Assembly (NCBI GenBank): GCA_029465975.1 | Contig: CM055738.1 | Location: 3,384,954 to 3,448,953 of the forward strand | Origin: Dallia pectoralis | Lineage: Eukaryota > Chordata > Actinopteri > Esociformes > Umbridae | Length of the DNA stretch: 64,000 nt | Reading direction: 5' to 3' | In this document: in pieces, positions 11,218 to 21,809 of the stretch | How the letters are laid out: every line of letters begins with the position of its first letter | Position numbering within the stretch: position 1 is the stretch's first letter | Translations under genes and position numbers: made by a program | Notes under the pieces: generated by a model | Told to the model about the DNA's origin: nothing | Seen by the model: only the letters and a program-made list of their open reading frames with translations | Database searches by the model: none

Positions 11218-11337
11218 GCCTCCGTCCACGCCCGCATTTCTCCCCTTGGGTTTTAGGTTTTGGGAAAGTAAAAAATTCCACCTCCCCGTACAAACTTTTA
11301 GGATATCGGGTATCAGATTTACACAATCCATAAGCAC
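11201..11337 (-). pseudogene. THAP-type zinc finger fragment
   Basis: Minus-strand MPTRCAYGLCKSDTRYPKSL then EVEFFTFPKPKTQGEKC resembles the start of a THAP domain: an early Cys pair, then the FPK motif. THAP domains are the DNA-binding modules of several transposases and of ISL2EU companion proteins. Only about 40 residues remain before the internal junction. Its convergent direction relative to the transposase piece fits a two-gene element with the centre deleted. Confidence 0.55.
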
Positions 11338-11730
11338 AACGCGTTGGCATGTTTCCCTTGCTCGAAAGCTTGACAGAACTCCTGCGCCTAGTTACGGTTG
11401 CTAAACCACGATTGGCCTGTGGCGGTTTTTGGGCATGGCTTAGCGAAGGGCGCATTTACTTAACGTATACTGATGCGCGTGAGAGGTGGGCTGGCTGTGT
11501 GATATGTGATTTGATGATGATGATAGATCAGGTGTGAGGTGTCGCCCTGTCAGTGATCATTTTCAATCTCAAGTGTCGTCATGATCAGATTAAGCACTGC
11601 TGATGTTGAATCAGTGGTTAGATCAGCGTAGTAGTCAAAAAACAGGAGAAGTGAGGTCCCGTGCGGGACAAATTAATTAGGCTCAAAATTCGGGACGTCC
11701 CGCCTAATTCGGGACAGCTGGCAACCCTAG

Positions 11731-12025
11731 TCATGGCTGCCATCGACGACACCATCTTGGAATAGCACCATGCATTAAAAACTGGGCTGGACAATGATAG
11801 AAACTCAGCAACATCAAGCATTCATGGATATAATATAGGCCAGAGCCCAACACAACACCATTGAAATACTTTACACTGAAAAGGTAACATTTTGAAAACA
11901 TCAGAAGGAGATGCTATACAGACTGGGAATATCCTATCATACATTACATCATGTGTTTGCAAAGTCTTTGTTTGTTTTCCTCCTTGTCAGATTTGTCAGA
12001 TGTGTACACAGTAAGTATTAGTGGT

Positions 12026-12061
<36 letters not shown>

Positions 12062-12129
12062 GTGAGAGACCGAGAGCCTGAGTAAATAAGTGTTTCCCTG
12101 TTGGTCCGGGATAAAAGAGATGGCAGATT
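11731..12129. other. Upstream part of TAAR unit 2, with TG microsatellite
   Basis: Closely matches 16726-17134 upstream of gene 3. Contains a (TG)n run at about 12027-12061. No independent gene seen. Confidence 0.75.
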
Positions 12130-12235
12130 GGATAAAAAGACAAGCAGAGTTCAGGTTAGTCAGAAGTCTGACCTGACAGGGTCAAACACAGGACAAAGCA
12201 AGAGGAGGACAAAAGCATTTTACTATTTATTACTA
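12130..12235 (+). promoter_or_regulatory. Conserved TAAR proximal promoter/5' UTR block, gene 2
   Basis: TATA-like GGATAAAAAG at 12130-12139. TGACCTGACAGGGTCA at 12169-12184 ends 52 bp before the ATG at 12236. Confidence 0.65.
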
Positions 12236-13189
12236 ATGGAGAAGCATGAAGATGCTCAATACTGTTTTCAAGACGGAAATTCGTCTTGCGGAACATATAT
12301 AATGTCTACATCTATTTATATAGCACTGTATATCTTTTTCTCATTGATTTCAGTAGTTACTGTATTTTTAAACCTACTGGTGATCATCTCCATCTCTTAC
12401 TTCAAGCAGCTCCAGACTCCAACCAACCTGCTCATCCTCTCTCTGGCTGTGTCAGATCTCCTGGTGGGACTTATTGTGATACCTGCAAATACTGTAGCAA
12501 TATTAGAACCATGCTGGGTTCTTGGGAAATATTTTTGTGCGTTGCTAATGTTCACCACTTATATTTGTACTTCTTTGTCTGTCGGCAACTTGGTCTTAAT
12601 ATCTATTGATCGTTATGTTGCTGTGTGTGATCCCTTAATGTACCATTTGAAAGTAACCGTAACAACAACTATGAGTTGTATAGCCATTACCTGGTGTTGT
12701 TCAATCATATATAATGCCATTCTTATTAAAATCTCTGTAAACGTGCAGGTACCCAGTAGATGTTTCGAAGAATGCTATTTTCTTGAAGGTTTTTTTGGGG
12801 TATATGTTATCGACCTTGTGATTTCAAATGTGTTCCCCTGTTCTACTATCATACCACTTAACTTGAAAATATTAATGGTTGCCAGATCACAGGCCAGAAA
12901 GGTATTTTCTAAAGGGACTGCCACTGTGTCTGGTGTTAAAATTGTACAAGCAAGTAAGTCTGAAAGAAAAGCAACAAAAACACTAGGAATTATTGTTTTT
13001 AATTACATACTTTTTTGGAATCCATTTACTTCTATGTTCTGTATGTTTTCAAATTTTAAGTATGCATCATTTATAAGCTATCTTCCACTACTCAATTCTT
13101 TTATTAATCCATTAATTTATGCTTTCTTTTATCCATGGTTCAAAGAGAAAGCTAAATGTATGTTAAAACAAAAGCGAAGTAATAGTTAG
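12236..13189 (+). CDS. TAAR-like olfactory receptor, gene 2
   Basis: 317 residues, single exon, very close to genes 1 and 3. Cys10/Cys18 with N15 glycosylation site, D74 (2.50), C101 (3.25), T108 at 3.32, DRY 125-127, D193 (5.42), FWNP 260-263, TAAR signature NSFINPLIYAFFYPWF near the end, and the same KQKRSNS tail as genes 1 and 3. The start at 12236 (MEKHED) is chosen by alignment with paralogues; the frame is open back to an ATG at 12101, which would translate the promoter-like block. Main differences from gene 1 are in TM3 (TTYIC against TSFIC), ECL2/TM5 (YFLEGFFGVYV) and TM6-7 loop residues, the usual positions of ligand-pocket change. Ligand unknown. Confidence 0.93.
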   Translation: MEKHEDAQYCFQDGNSSCGTYIMSTSIYIALYIFFSLISVVTVFLNLLVIISISYFKQLQTPTNLLILSLAVSDLLVGLIVIPANTVAILEPCWVLGKYFCALLMFTTYICTSLSVGNLVLISIDRYVAVCDPLMYHLKVTVTTTMSCIAITWCCSIIYNAILIKISVNVQVPSRCFEECYFLEGFFGVYVIDLVISNVFPCSTIIPLNLKILMVARSQARKVFSKGTATVSGVKIVQASKSERKATKTLGIIVFNYILFWNPFTSMFCMFSNFKYASFISYLPLLNSFINPLIYAFFYPWFKEKAKCMLKQKRSNS

Positions 13190-14571
13190 TTTACTCTCAT
13201 GTTTTAATTACATCACAAGTGTACTACTCTTTATTGTTCTTGGAACTATCTTTTAATGTAACACTACAATGCACTTTTTTTCAATTGTGCTGAGTAAGTG
13301 TCTGCTAAATGACTAGAAAGCAAAAATTGAGTACTCTTACATTACTTATATAAATAACCAAGTTACATGTGGTGTTTGATACAACATATTGTGTCTAGTG
13401 GTGCGATCTGGACACTGCTGCTAACTTAACACAAGCTGACTAAATATAATCTATTTACAATAGAGTAGATTTTCCATACAAACTGACACAACCCCCAGCC
13501 TTTCATCTCACAGGGCAAACTAGACAGTTTACATCCTATGACTTTATTGTTCTATACTCATTTTAAAATGTATAATACAACCAATAAAAAAGCAAAAAGT
13601 GAACCTGTATTGTATTTAGGGATGGGATTGAGACCCGTTTCTATTAGTCATAATATGTATTATTATTCTTATATTTAATTTATTTTCTTTGATCTTGGAA
13701 AAATGTGAATATTGTGTTGGATACTTTTCTGCTGATATCCTTTTTTTACTGTTGTCATAATTCATTGAACGTCATGTTGAAATCATATATCAAATATTTA
13801 AAGACTCTATAAAAGCAATAACAGTTTAGTAAATAATGTATTTGCGTCTTGTCTTTTCACCAAATAACAGGAAAGTATTGACAGTGCTAGCGATAAAGAC
13901 TCATTTTGTTAAGCAGAATTAATAATGGTATCAATATAAAAAATTTACAATCCCTATAATGCAAGATATCAAAACTGCAAGTACAGTGGATATAAAAAGT
14001 TCACACTCCCTTGTTAAAATTCCAGGTTTTCACATTTTTCACATTTAATGTGACCTATAAGGTGAACAATTCAATTGAAAATTATTAACCTGGTTTCCTA
14101 CAATAACCTGGTTGCATATCATCCCCGTGTTCACACAGAACCCTGTTCCACTGGAAAATTGCATCTAGAATTTGTAAATTACAAAAAAATATCCCCCCCA
14201 AAAATAAGAATTAATATAAAATACCTAGATAAAATAAATATTATGCTTTACACAACAAAAATAATTGACAGCTTCAGAAATGTGGAAGCTTGTCCGTAAT
14301 AGAACCAGGTATCGATCCATAGTCCTTTTGTGAACTCTTAGTTTGGTTTTCATGGAAGATATTCCGTTTAAAAATTATTTACCTGCCATACTTAGTTCTG
14401 AAAAAAATGCTAAAGATGTTCATACTTGCAAGAGAGTTTGTCTTTGTTTAAGCCCATTCAGCGTTTTCACACCATTGTGCAAATATGACATTTACTGTCA
14501 GGCCTTAAGAGAAGTTTATTCTTCATCTAAATGCAGTTGCTTTTTTACCATATAAGTAGAGAAGTCTCATC
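13190..14571. other. 3' flank of TAAR unit 2 and spacer
   Basis: No gene. 13190-13640 matches the flanks after genes 1 and 3. 13980-14480 shares blocks with 18950-19860 downstream of gene 3. Remainder AT-rich and unassigned. Confidence 0.6.
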
Positions 14572-14925
14572 TGTGTGTAAAAACAGGGTGAAATAGTGTC
14601 TGATCTGAAAGGTGAAAGCTAGGGCACGTACAGAAAGATGGCCTAGAAAGGGGAAGTAAGATTAGCTGCAGAGAACGACACGCTATCTTGAGTAATAGAA
14701 AACCAGACATGTTCAAGACAAGGAGAAGTTAAGTGAAAAGGTCAGGTCAGAAGGGGCCCAACGGAAAATAACCACGATTACACCATGTGCTCAAAAAGGT
14801 ATAAAAACTCTGTGAACCAGTGGAGAGTCAGTTCTCATTGGGGCAGGCTTGGAGTGTGTGATCTCCTAAGATATCTTTGATTAAAACTTGGTGAACGAAC
14901 TTCTTGACTCTGCGATTCTTTCTCA
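14572..14925 (+). mobile_element. Probable solo LTR, 354 bp
   Basis: Starts TGTGTG and ends TTTCTCA, flanked by a perfect 4-bp direct repeat CATC (14568-14571 and 14926-14929). Carries a TATA-like GTATAAAAAC near 14800 and an ATTAAA polyadenylation-type signal near 14880 followed by a GTGAACGAAC-type sequence, the order expected of U3-R-U5 on the + strand. No internal retroviral sequence adjoins. A 4-bp duplication fits a retroviral rather than a gypsy source. Unrelated in sequence to the provirus LTR at 41833. Confidence 0.65.
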
Positions 14926-15289
14926 CATCAACCAACTCTGGGAAGTAGTTATACTTTAACACCATCTTAAGCCTTAACCTCACCCAGTTACGGTGTCCCC
15001 GGGCGTGTGCTCAGAGAATGTGCTGGGCAGTTGGCTGGGGTTTTCACTGACATTTTCAAACTGTCACTGTCCCTGGTGGTTGTCCCCACATGCTTTAAGA
15101 CCACAACAATTGTGCCAGTGCCAAACCATTCCACTGTGTGACTTTTGACCTGTTGCGCTCAACCCCACAATCATGAAGTGCTTTGAAATACTCCTTTAGT
15201 CCTTCCTCCAACTCTGGACCCAGATCAGTTTGCCTATGACACTAACAGGTCTACTGAGGACACCATCTCCACAACTACAGGGGCAGCAA

Positions 15290-15440
15290 GACACCTAACC
15301 CCAGCTGCTCCTGGCGAGCCTGCAGTCGCCTTGCATGGTAGACACGGTCGTCAGTGTATGAATGAGTGGTTGAATGTGACGCAGGATCTGTAAAGCGCTT
15401 TGGATAAAAGCGCTATATAAAAGCGCAGCATTTACCATTT
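15290..15440 (+). mobile_element. SINE-like fragment
   Basis: Holds GTAAAGCGCTTTGGATAAAA and GCGCTATATAAAAGCGCAG, the tail type also present at 7130-7165. It interrupts the LINE reverse transcriptase between the QFAY block and the next coding stretch. Confidence 0.5.
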
Positions 15441-15696
15441 ACTGTCCACTCTTCCCTGACCCACCTGGACAAAACCAACACCTATATGAGGATGCTGTTC
15501 ATAGACTTTGTTTCATAGACTCTGCATTCAATACAATCGTCCCCTTTTGGCTGGTTACGAAACTCCAAGACTTTGGGATCAATGCAACTGGATTCTAGAC
15601 TTTCTAACCAACAGTCTGTCCGGTTGGACAACCTCACCACCTCCACCCTGAACACCAGTATTCCACAGGGCTGTGTGCTTAGCCCACTCTTTTCTT

Positions 15697-15848
15697 TGGA
15701 GTTTTGGTGTAGCTCAGTGGTAGAGTGCATGCTTTAAATGTATGATGTCCTGGGTTCAATCCCTAGTTTCTTCTCCCAGGTTGCCGTTGCAAATGAAATT
15801 TGTTCTCAATCGTCCTACCTGGTTAAAAAAATTTAAATAAAAAATCTA
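15697..15848 (+). mobile_element. tRNA-derived SINE
   Basis: Internal RNA polymerase III boxes are visible: box A in GTGTAGCTCAGTGGTAGAG (about 15707) and box B in GGGTTCAATCC (about 15752). They are followed by a LINE-like tail with TTGTTCTCAATCG and CCTGGTTAAAAAAA. It sits within the LINE reverse transcriptase between the PQGC-type and YADD-type motifs. Not a functional tRNA: the acceptor arms do not pair and a long non-tRNA body follows. Confidence 0.75.
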
Positions 15849-16680
15849 TTAAAGAATTTGCCCACAACTGCGTACCTATACACAGCTTTTATACCATTGT
15901 CAAGTATGCAGATGATACCACAGTAGTTGGACTGATCAAAGAAAACAACCAGGCAGCCTACAGAGAGGAGATGAATCACCTAGTAATTTGGTGTTCAGAT
16001 AACAACCTGGCCATCAATGCCAAGAAAACCAAATATTACCAGAAGACAAATAGCTGTATACATGCCCCAGTTCTCCTTGATGAGACCACGGTGGAACGTG
16101 TGGCCAGCTACAATTTCCTGGGTGTCCACATCTCCAACAACCTAACTTCTTAAGGAAGTTAAAGAATGCTCGCCTACCTACTAACTGCCATCAGGTAAGC
16201 GTTACAGATCTCTACTTACCAGCACCAGCAGGCTCAGGAATATTGTCTTCCCTACTGCTATTAACATACTGAACTCTGAAACCCTTCGGTAACCTTGCCT
16301 ATACTCTGCTAATTTTCTTACTGGATCTGCCATTTGCACAATACATTATGTGGTACTCCTCTTGCTACCTCTTACTCTGCACACTGCTAGCCATTCATTA
16401 TATTTGTCTTTTGCACAATACTTATAGTTTGTACTATCCGTATACCATTTGCACATGTTCTCCGCTGGTGTTTCACTCTGCACATTTGCATTTTGCTACA
16501 TTGTTGATCTGAATATCTGCACATTTACATATCTATGTCAATTGCACACCCTCACACTGTACTTTGTTTCTTTTTCCACTGCTCTTTTGCACTTCTGATT
16601 GGATGCAAGCTGCATTTCATTGTACTGTACTTGTATGGTCCATTGACAATAAAGGCGAATCTAATCTACTCTAATCTCTT

Positions 16681-17026
16681 TTGAAAAAAAATCTGAGAAA
16701 AACAAAAAAAATGCGCAGCTTTGAGTCATGGCTGCCATCAACGGCGCCATCTTGGAATAGCTCCATCCATTAAAAACTGGGCTGGACAATGATACAAACT
16801 CAGCAACAATCATCGAGCATTCATGGAAACAGAATAGACCTGAGCCCAACACAACACCATTGAAATACTTCAAACTGAAAAGGTAACATTTTGAAAACAT
16901 CAGTATGGCAGAAGGAGATGCTATACAGACTGGGAATATCCTATCATACATTACATCATGTGTTTACAAAGTCTTTGTTTGTTTTCCTCCTTGTCAGATG
17001 TGTACACAGTAAGTATTAGTGGTGGT

Positions 17027-17109
<83 letters not shown>

Positions 17110-17134
17110 TCCGGGATTAAAGAGATGGCCAATC
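16681..17134. other. Upstream part of TAAR unit 3
   Basis: Homologous to 10380-10415 plus 11731-12129 without the ISL2EU insertion. Contains the long (TG)n tract listed separately. No gene. Confidence 0.75.
17024..17108. repeat. (TG)n microsatellite, about 85 bp
   Basis: Pure GT/TG dinucleotide run directly upstream of the gene 3 promoter block. Shorter or degenerate TG tracts sit at the same place before most other TAARs. Confidence 0.97.
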
Positions 17135-17240
17135 GGATAAAAAGACAAGCAGAGTTCAGGTAAGTCAGAGGTCTGACCTGACAGGGTCAAACCCAGGACA
17201 AAGCAAGAGGAGGACCTCAACATTTTACTATTTTTTTCTA
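17135..17240 (+). promoter_or_regulatory. Conserved TAAR proximal promoter/5' UTR block, gene 3
   Basis: TATA-like GGATAAAAAG at 17135-17144. TGACCTGACAGGGTCA at 17174-17189 ends 52 bp before the ATG. Confidence 0.65.
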
Positions 17241-18194
17241 ATGGAGGAACATGAAGATGTTCAATACTGTTATCAAGACGGAAATTCGTCTTGCGGAACA
17301 TATTTAATGTCTACATCTATTTATATAACACTGTATATCTTTTTCTCATTGATTTCAGCAGTTACAGTATTTTTAAATCTACTGGTGATCATCTCCATCT
17401 CTCACTTCAAGCATCTCCAGACTCCAACCAACCTGCTCATCCTCTCTCTGGCTGTGTCAGATCTCCTGGTGGGACTTATTGTGATACCTGCAAATACTGT
17501 AGCAATATTAGAACCATGCTGGGTTCTTGGGAAATATTTTTGTGCGTTGGTAATGTTCATCTCTTATATTTGTACTTCTTTGTCTGTCGGCAATTTGATC
17601 TTGATATCTATTGATCGTTATGTTGCTGTGTGTGATCCATTAATGTACCATTTGAAAATAACAGTAAAAACAACTTTGAGTTGTATAGCCTTTACCTGGT
17701 GTTGTTCAATCATATATAATGCTGTTCTTATAAAAGTTTCTGTAAACGTACAGGTACCCAGTAGATGTTACGAAGAATGTTATTTTCTTGAAGGATCTCT
17801 TTGGGTATATGTATTTGACCTTGTGATTACAAATGTTTTCCCATGTTCTATTATCATACCTCTTAACTTGAAAATATTATTGGTTGCTAGATCACAGGCT
17901 AGAAAAGTATTTTCTAAAGGGGCTGCCACAGTGTCTGGTGTTAAAATTGTACAAGCAAGTAAGTCTGAGAGAAAAGCAACAAAAACACTAGGAATTATTG
18001 TTTTTAATTATATACTTTTTTGGAATCCTTGCACTTCTATGTTTTGTATGTTTTCAAATTTTAATTATGCATCATTTATTGGACTTCTTCCACTTATCAA
18101 TTCTTTTATTAATCCATTAATTTATGCTTTCTTTTATCCATGGTTCAAAGAGACTGCTAAATGTATGTTGAAACAAAAGCGAAGTAATAGTTAG
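17241..18194 (+). CDS. TAAR-like olfactory receptor, gene 3
   Basis: 317 residues, one exon. Cys10/Cys18 with N15 site, D74, C101, S108 at 3.32, DRY 125-127, D193 (5.42), P201 (5.50), FWNP 260-263 and the TAAR TM7 signature. ECL2 reads RCYEECYFLEG (genes 1-2 have RCFEEC) and TM6 has FWNPCTSMF with an extra Cys. Same start context and same KQKRSNS tail as genes 1 and 2, the three forming a recent subgroup on repeated units about 5-8.5 kb apart. As in all copies, the classical amine anchor is absent and D5.42 is the only acidic residue apparent at these two pocket positions. Confidence 0.93.
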   Translation: MEEHEDVQYCYQDGNSSCGTYLMSTSIYITLYIFFSLISAVTVFLNLLVIISISHFKHLQTPTNLLILSLAVSDLLVGLIVIPANTVAILEPCWVLGKYFCALVMFISYICTSLSVGNLILISIDRYVAVCDPLMYHLKITVKTTLSCIAFTWCCSIIYNAVLIKVSVNVQVPSRCYEECYFLEGSLWVYVFDLVITNVFPCSIIIPLNLKILLVARSQARKVFSKGAATVSGVKIVQASKSERKATKTLGIIVFNYILFWNPCTSMFCMFSNFNYASFIGLLPLINSFINPLIYAFFYPWFKETAKCMLKQKRSNS

Positions 18195-20742
18195 TTTACT
18201 CTCATGTTTTAAATACAGTATCATAATTATACTACACTTATTTTCTTCTTGGAACTATCTTTTAATGTACCACTACAATGCACTTTTTCTAAATTGTGCT
18301 GAGTAAGTGTCTGCTAAAGGTCTAAAATGCAAAAATTAAATACTCTGACAATACAATACTAAATGACCAAGTTACATGTGGTGTTTGATACAGAATAATT
18401 GTGTCTAGTGGCTCAATCAGGACACCACTGATACCTTAACACAAGCAGACTACATCTATAATCGATCTACAACAGAGTAGATTCTCCATACAAATTGACA
18501 CAACCCCCAGCCTTTCATCTCACAGGGCAAAATAGACAATTTACATCTTATTCATATGACTTTATTGTTCTATACAAATTAAAATAAAATTGAAAATACA
18601 ACCAATAATAAAAAGCTAAAAATGGAACCTGTACTATATTTAGGGATGGGATTGAGACCCGTTTCTATCAGGGATAATATGTATTATTTATTTTCTTTGT
18701 TGTTGGGAAAATGTATAAATTGTGTTTGATATTTTGCTGCTTTTGCTTCTCTGTTGTCAAAGTTCATGGTATGTCGTTGAAATCACATATCAAATATTAA
18801 AAGACTATAAAAGCAATAACAGTTTCGTACAGAATTTAATTGCATCTTGTTTTTTGACCAAATAATAGGAACGTATTAATAATGGTATCAATATCAATAA
18901 AAATTTACAATCCCTATAATGCAAGATATCGAAACAGCAAGTACAGTGGATATAAAAAGTTCACACTCACTTGTTAAAATTCCAGGTTTTTGTGATGTGA
19001 AGAAATTAGACTAAGATAAATCATGTCAGAACTTTTTTCACATTTAATGTGACCTATAATGTGAACAATTCAATTGAAAAATAAAAAGTAAAAACCTTAC
19101 AATAATCTGGTTGCATACCATGTGTTCACACAGAACCCCCCTCCACTGGACAATTGCATCTATATATTTTTTGTAAATTTGTAAATTACACCCCCCCAAA
19201 AAAATGTATGAATAATATCAAAATACCTAGATAAAATTAATATTTTGCTTTTCACAACAAAACTAATCGACAGCTCTTAATAGTGGTTAAGACGGGCACT
19301 GTAAGGCTCTGAATTAGCTTATTATTGTCAACGCTGGAGACTTGCAATGGAGTTGTGGTTTGCTCACCCTGCTCACCTAGGATGGGAAGGGTGATTGTCC
19401 CAAGTCTGTTTACCCCGTAAGCAACCGTCAAAGACCATTATACATAATAATGTAGCCATGTATCAGTACTCTGTTATTTGAAATTTAGAGAAGACGTCTT
19501 TGCTCCTCATTCGCCAATTAGAATAATGCTAAACCAGAGCAGTTGAAGCAGACGTGGTTTCTGAATGAGTAGCGTTTATTGGGGTGCAACAAGCTAGCTA
19601 TCGTTTTTTTTTATTTGCCAAAACTGACAGCGTAGCGACTCGAAGAGAGTGAAAGTGTCCTTTAACTGATGCGCAGCGTTGATTTGCTTTATCATTGATG
19701 TTGTGTTCCCCCTTTGCAAGAAATTAACTTTCTCCCCTATTGTACCTATTTTAAACATGTTTACCTGCCATACCTCGTTCTGAAGAAAGATAATGATTTT
19801 CATACTTGAGAGCTGGTCTTTTTTTAGCCCATTTAGCATAGTTCACGCCCTCTTTGACAGGCTTATTTGCAGTATTGGTAAGGTCCTGGAAATTCTCTTA
19901 ATTGTTCGGCCCACAGGACCGTCTTTGTATGTCGGCTGTTAGTGGCTACCAGGCATATCGTTCAGGCCCACTTATTAGTTTTTACCCTATTGGCTGTTGT
20001 CTTATGGAGGGGAGTTTTAGGTGAAGAACGAGACGAGATGAGCTGGTTTGTAGGTTGTGAAATGGTTTTGAAATGGTGGTCCAGAGGGGTTTTATATCAT
20101 GGTGTTTTACCAATGGAACCGTTTGTGCTATATCGTTTATTGTGAGTTTTGGTTTTTGCGTTTTGGGGATCAAAGGAACTTCGGGCAACTGTACATGGTG
20201 ACAGATGCAAAGTTCTTGCTCTGTGTTTTAGCCTGTTTACATTGTTTCAGTCGGCTAGGAATTGTTAAACAATAATACTTTTGACTAAAAAAGACCTGCT
20301 TTGGGAGCTTGATGGATATACGACCATACAATAATGTTAGTCTCTGATCTCTACATTCAACGTTCAAAAGCAGAATCCACACTGTAGAAATGTTAGTACT
20401 TTCAGAAAAACCGGCATTCCCATCAATCAATTTCTGTGTCCAAACTTTTGACTGATACTGTACATTGTGTAAAACAGTTTTCACTCAGTATTACATTGTT
20501 TGTAAAAAGTTTTTAATGATCAATACAATATCAATTAATAATGGAGTGATTGTCATTTCGTTCTGTTCTGATGTCTGTCCAAAAGGTTTTTGTCTTTGAT
20601 TAGTGACTGGCTAGTTCAAAACTGCAACATCCAATCATGGTATACATTGTTTTCGATCAATAACTTGTTTTGTTTTTGAGTGTGTTCTTGTTATGTGCCT
20701 GATTATGTGTAGGGATACTCTGAGGAGGGGAGTGAAACTTGG
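18195..20742. other. Long spacer downstream of gene 3
   Basis: 18195-18670 repeats the 3' flank of genes 1 and 2. About 18950-19860 shares interrupted similarity with 13980-14480. The open frames here are short, lack family features and are not supported as genes. Nothing recognised at 19870-20700. Confidence 0.5.
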
Positions 20743-20849
20743 AGATAAAACAAGCGGAAGAGTTCAGAGTTTGTCAGATAGCTGACCTGACAGGGTCACA
20801 CACTGGACCAAGCAGGAGGAGGACATCAACATTTTATTATTTACTCCAA
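20743..20849 (+). promoter_or_regulatory. Conserved TAAR proximal promoter/5' UTR block, gene 4
   Basis: TATA-like AGATAAAACA at 20743-20752. TGACCTGACAGGGTCA at 20783-20798 ends 52 bp before the ATG. The upstream TG tract is degenerate here. Confidence 0.65.
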
Positions 20850-21809
20850 ATGAAGGAACAAGATGATGCTCAATACTGTTATCAAGACAAAAACTCTTCT
20901 TGCAGAAAGGATTCACTATCAACATATATTTATATATCAATGTACATCTTCTTCTCATTGATTTCAGTGGTTACAGTATTTTTAAACCTACTGGTGATCA
21001 TCTCCATCTCTCACTTTAAACAACTCCAGACTCCAACTAACCTGCTCATTCTCTCTCTGGCTACATCCGATTTTTTGGTGGGTCTTATTGTGATACCAGC
21101 AATAACTGTGGCAATACTGGAACCATGCTGGATTCTTGGGGAATATTTATGTGCGTTGCTTATTTATGCAACTTATACATGTACTTCAATATCTCTCGGT
21201 AATTTGGTGTTAATATCTATTGATCGTTATGTTGCTGTGTGTGATCCATTAATGTATCCTTCAAAAATAACAACAAAAATAATTACTTACTGTATAGCCA
21301 TCACCTGGTGTAGTTCTATCGTATATAATGCTGTTCTAATTAATGCATCTGTAAATGTACAGGTACCCAGTAGATGTTTTGAAGAATGTTATTTTGTTGA
21401 AGGATTTGTCTGGAGTATGATCATTGACTTTGTTATTACAATGCTTGTCCCATGCTCTATTATAATAACTCTTTATTTGAAAATATTTTTCGTGGCCCAA
21501 TCACAGGCCAGAAAAGTATTTTCTAAAGGGGCTGCCACTGTGTCTGGTAGTAAAACTGTACAGGCAAGTAAGTCTGAGAGAAAAGCAACAAAAACTCTAG
21601 CTATTGTGATTTTTCATTATCTCATTTGCTGGATTCCAGTGTATTTAATCCAATACGTTTACTTAGCAAATGGTGACTCAACTTTAGCTTTTATACTGTT
21701 TCTGCTGGTTTTTAATTCTTTAATTAATCCTATTATTTATGCTTTATTTTATCGCTGGTTCAAGGTGACAGCTAAACGTATTTTAACCCTGAATTTACGT
21801 CATGGATAG
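20850..21809 (+). CDS. TAAR-like olfactory receptor, gene 4
   Basis: 319 residues, one exon. Cys10/Cys18 with N15, D74 in a variant ATSDFLVGL, C101, T108 at 3.32, DRY 125-127, D193 in IIDFVITMLVP, a standard CWIP toggle motif at 260-263 (unlike FWNP or FWIP in the other subgroups), and NSLINPIIYALFYRWF, which keeps the TAAR signature with R for P before WF. The C-terminal tail ends LTLNLRHG. The start at 20850 (MKEQDD) is preferred; the frame is open to an ATG at 20739 lying before the conserved 5' block. Intermediate between the gene 1-3 and gene 6-10 groups and closest in style to gene 5. Confidence 0.92.
   Translation: MKEQDDAQYCYQDKNSSCRKDSLSTYIYISMYIFFSLISVVTVFLNLLVIISISHFKQLQTPTNLLILSLATSDFLVGLIVIPAITVAILEPCWILGEYLCALLIYATYTCTSISLGNLVLISIDRYVAVCDPLMYPSKITTKIITYCIAITWCSSIVYNAVLINASVNVQVPSRCFEECYFVEGFVWSMIIDFVITMLVPCSIIITLYLKIFFVAQSQARKVFSKGAATVSGSKTVQASKSERKATKTLAIVIFHYLICWIPVYLIQYVYLANGDSTLAFILFLLVFNSLINPIIYALFYRWFKVTAKRILTLNLRHG

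Larger units (their letters stand above)
10420..11730. mobile_element. ISL2EU-like DNA transposon, internally deleted
   Basis: Ends are inverted: CTAGGGTTGCCAACTTTGTC at 10422-10441 and, at the right end, GGCAACCCTAG at 11720-11730. TCAT flanks both sides (10416-10419 and 11731-11734). The homologous TAAR unit at 16690-16740 is continuous across this point with a single TCAT at 16726-16729, giving a direct empty site. Inside are a transposase N-terminal piece (+) and a THAP-like piece (-) pointing at each other near 11210, as if the middle of a two-gene element had been lost. Assignment to ISL2EU rests on the protein pieces. Confidence 0.75.
15050..16680 (+). pseudogene. Decayed LINE with two nested short repeats
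   Basis: Reverse-transcriptase remnants on the + strand: VVPTCFKTTTIVPVPK near 15075, DQFAYDTNRSTEDTIS near 15225, a block around 15640-15690 corresponding to PQGCVLSP in another frame, and KYADDTTVVGLI (polymerase motif) near 15904. The final open stretch 15971-16153 includes NNLAINAKKTK and YNFLGVHISNNLTS. The 3' part to 16680 ends in the TCTAATC-repeat tail. Stops and frame changes throughout. Interrupted by a SINE-like piece (15290-15440) and a tRNA-derived SINE (15697-15848). Confidence 0.8.

Noticed and set aside
15703..15775. Possible tRNA gene (A and B boxes)
   Set aside because: No acceptor-stem pairing, no proper anticodon arm, and a SINE body and A-rich tail follow.
19594..20484. 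Possible host genes in the spacer after TAAR 3
   Set aside because: Short frames without conserved motifs, not maintained in the homologous spacer after TAAR 2.
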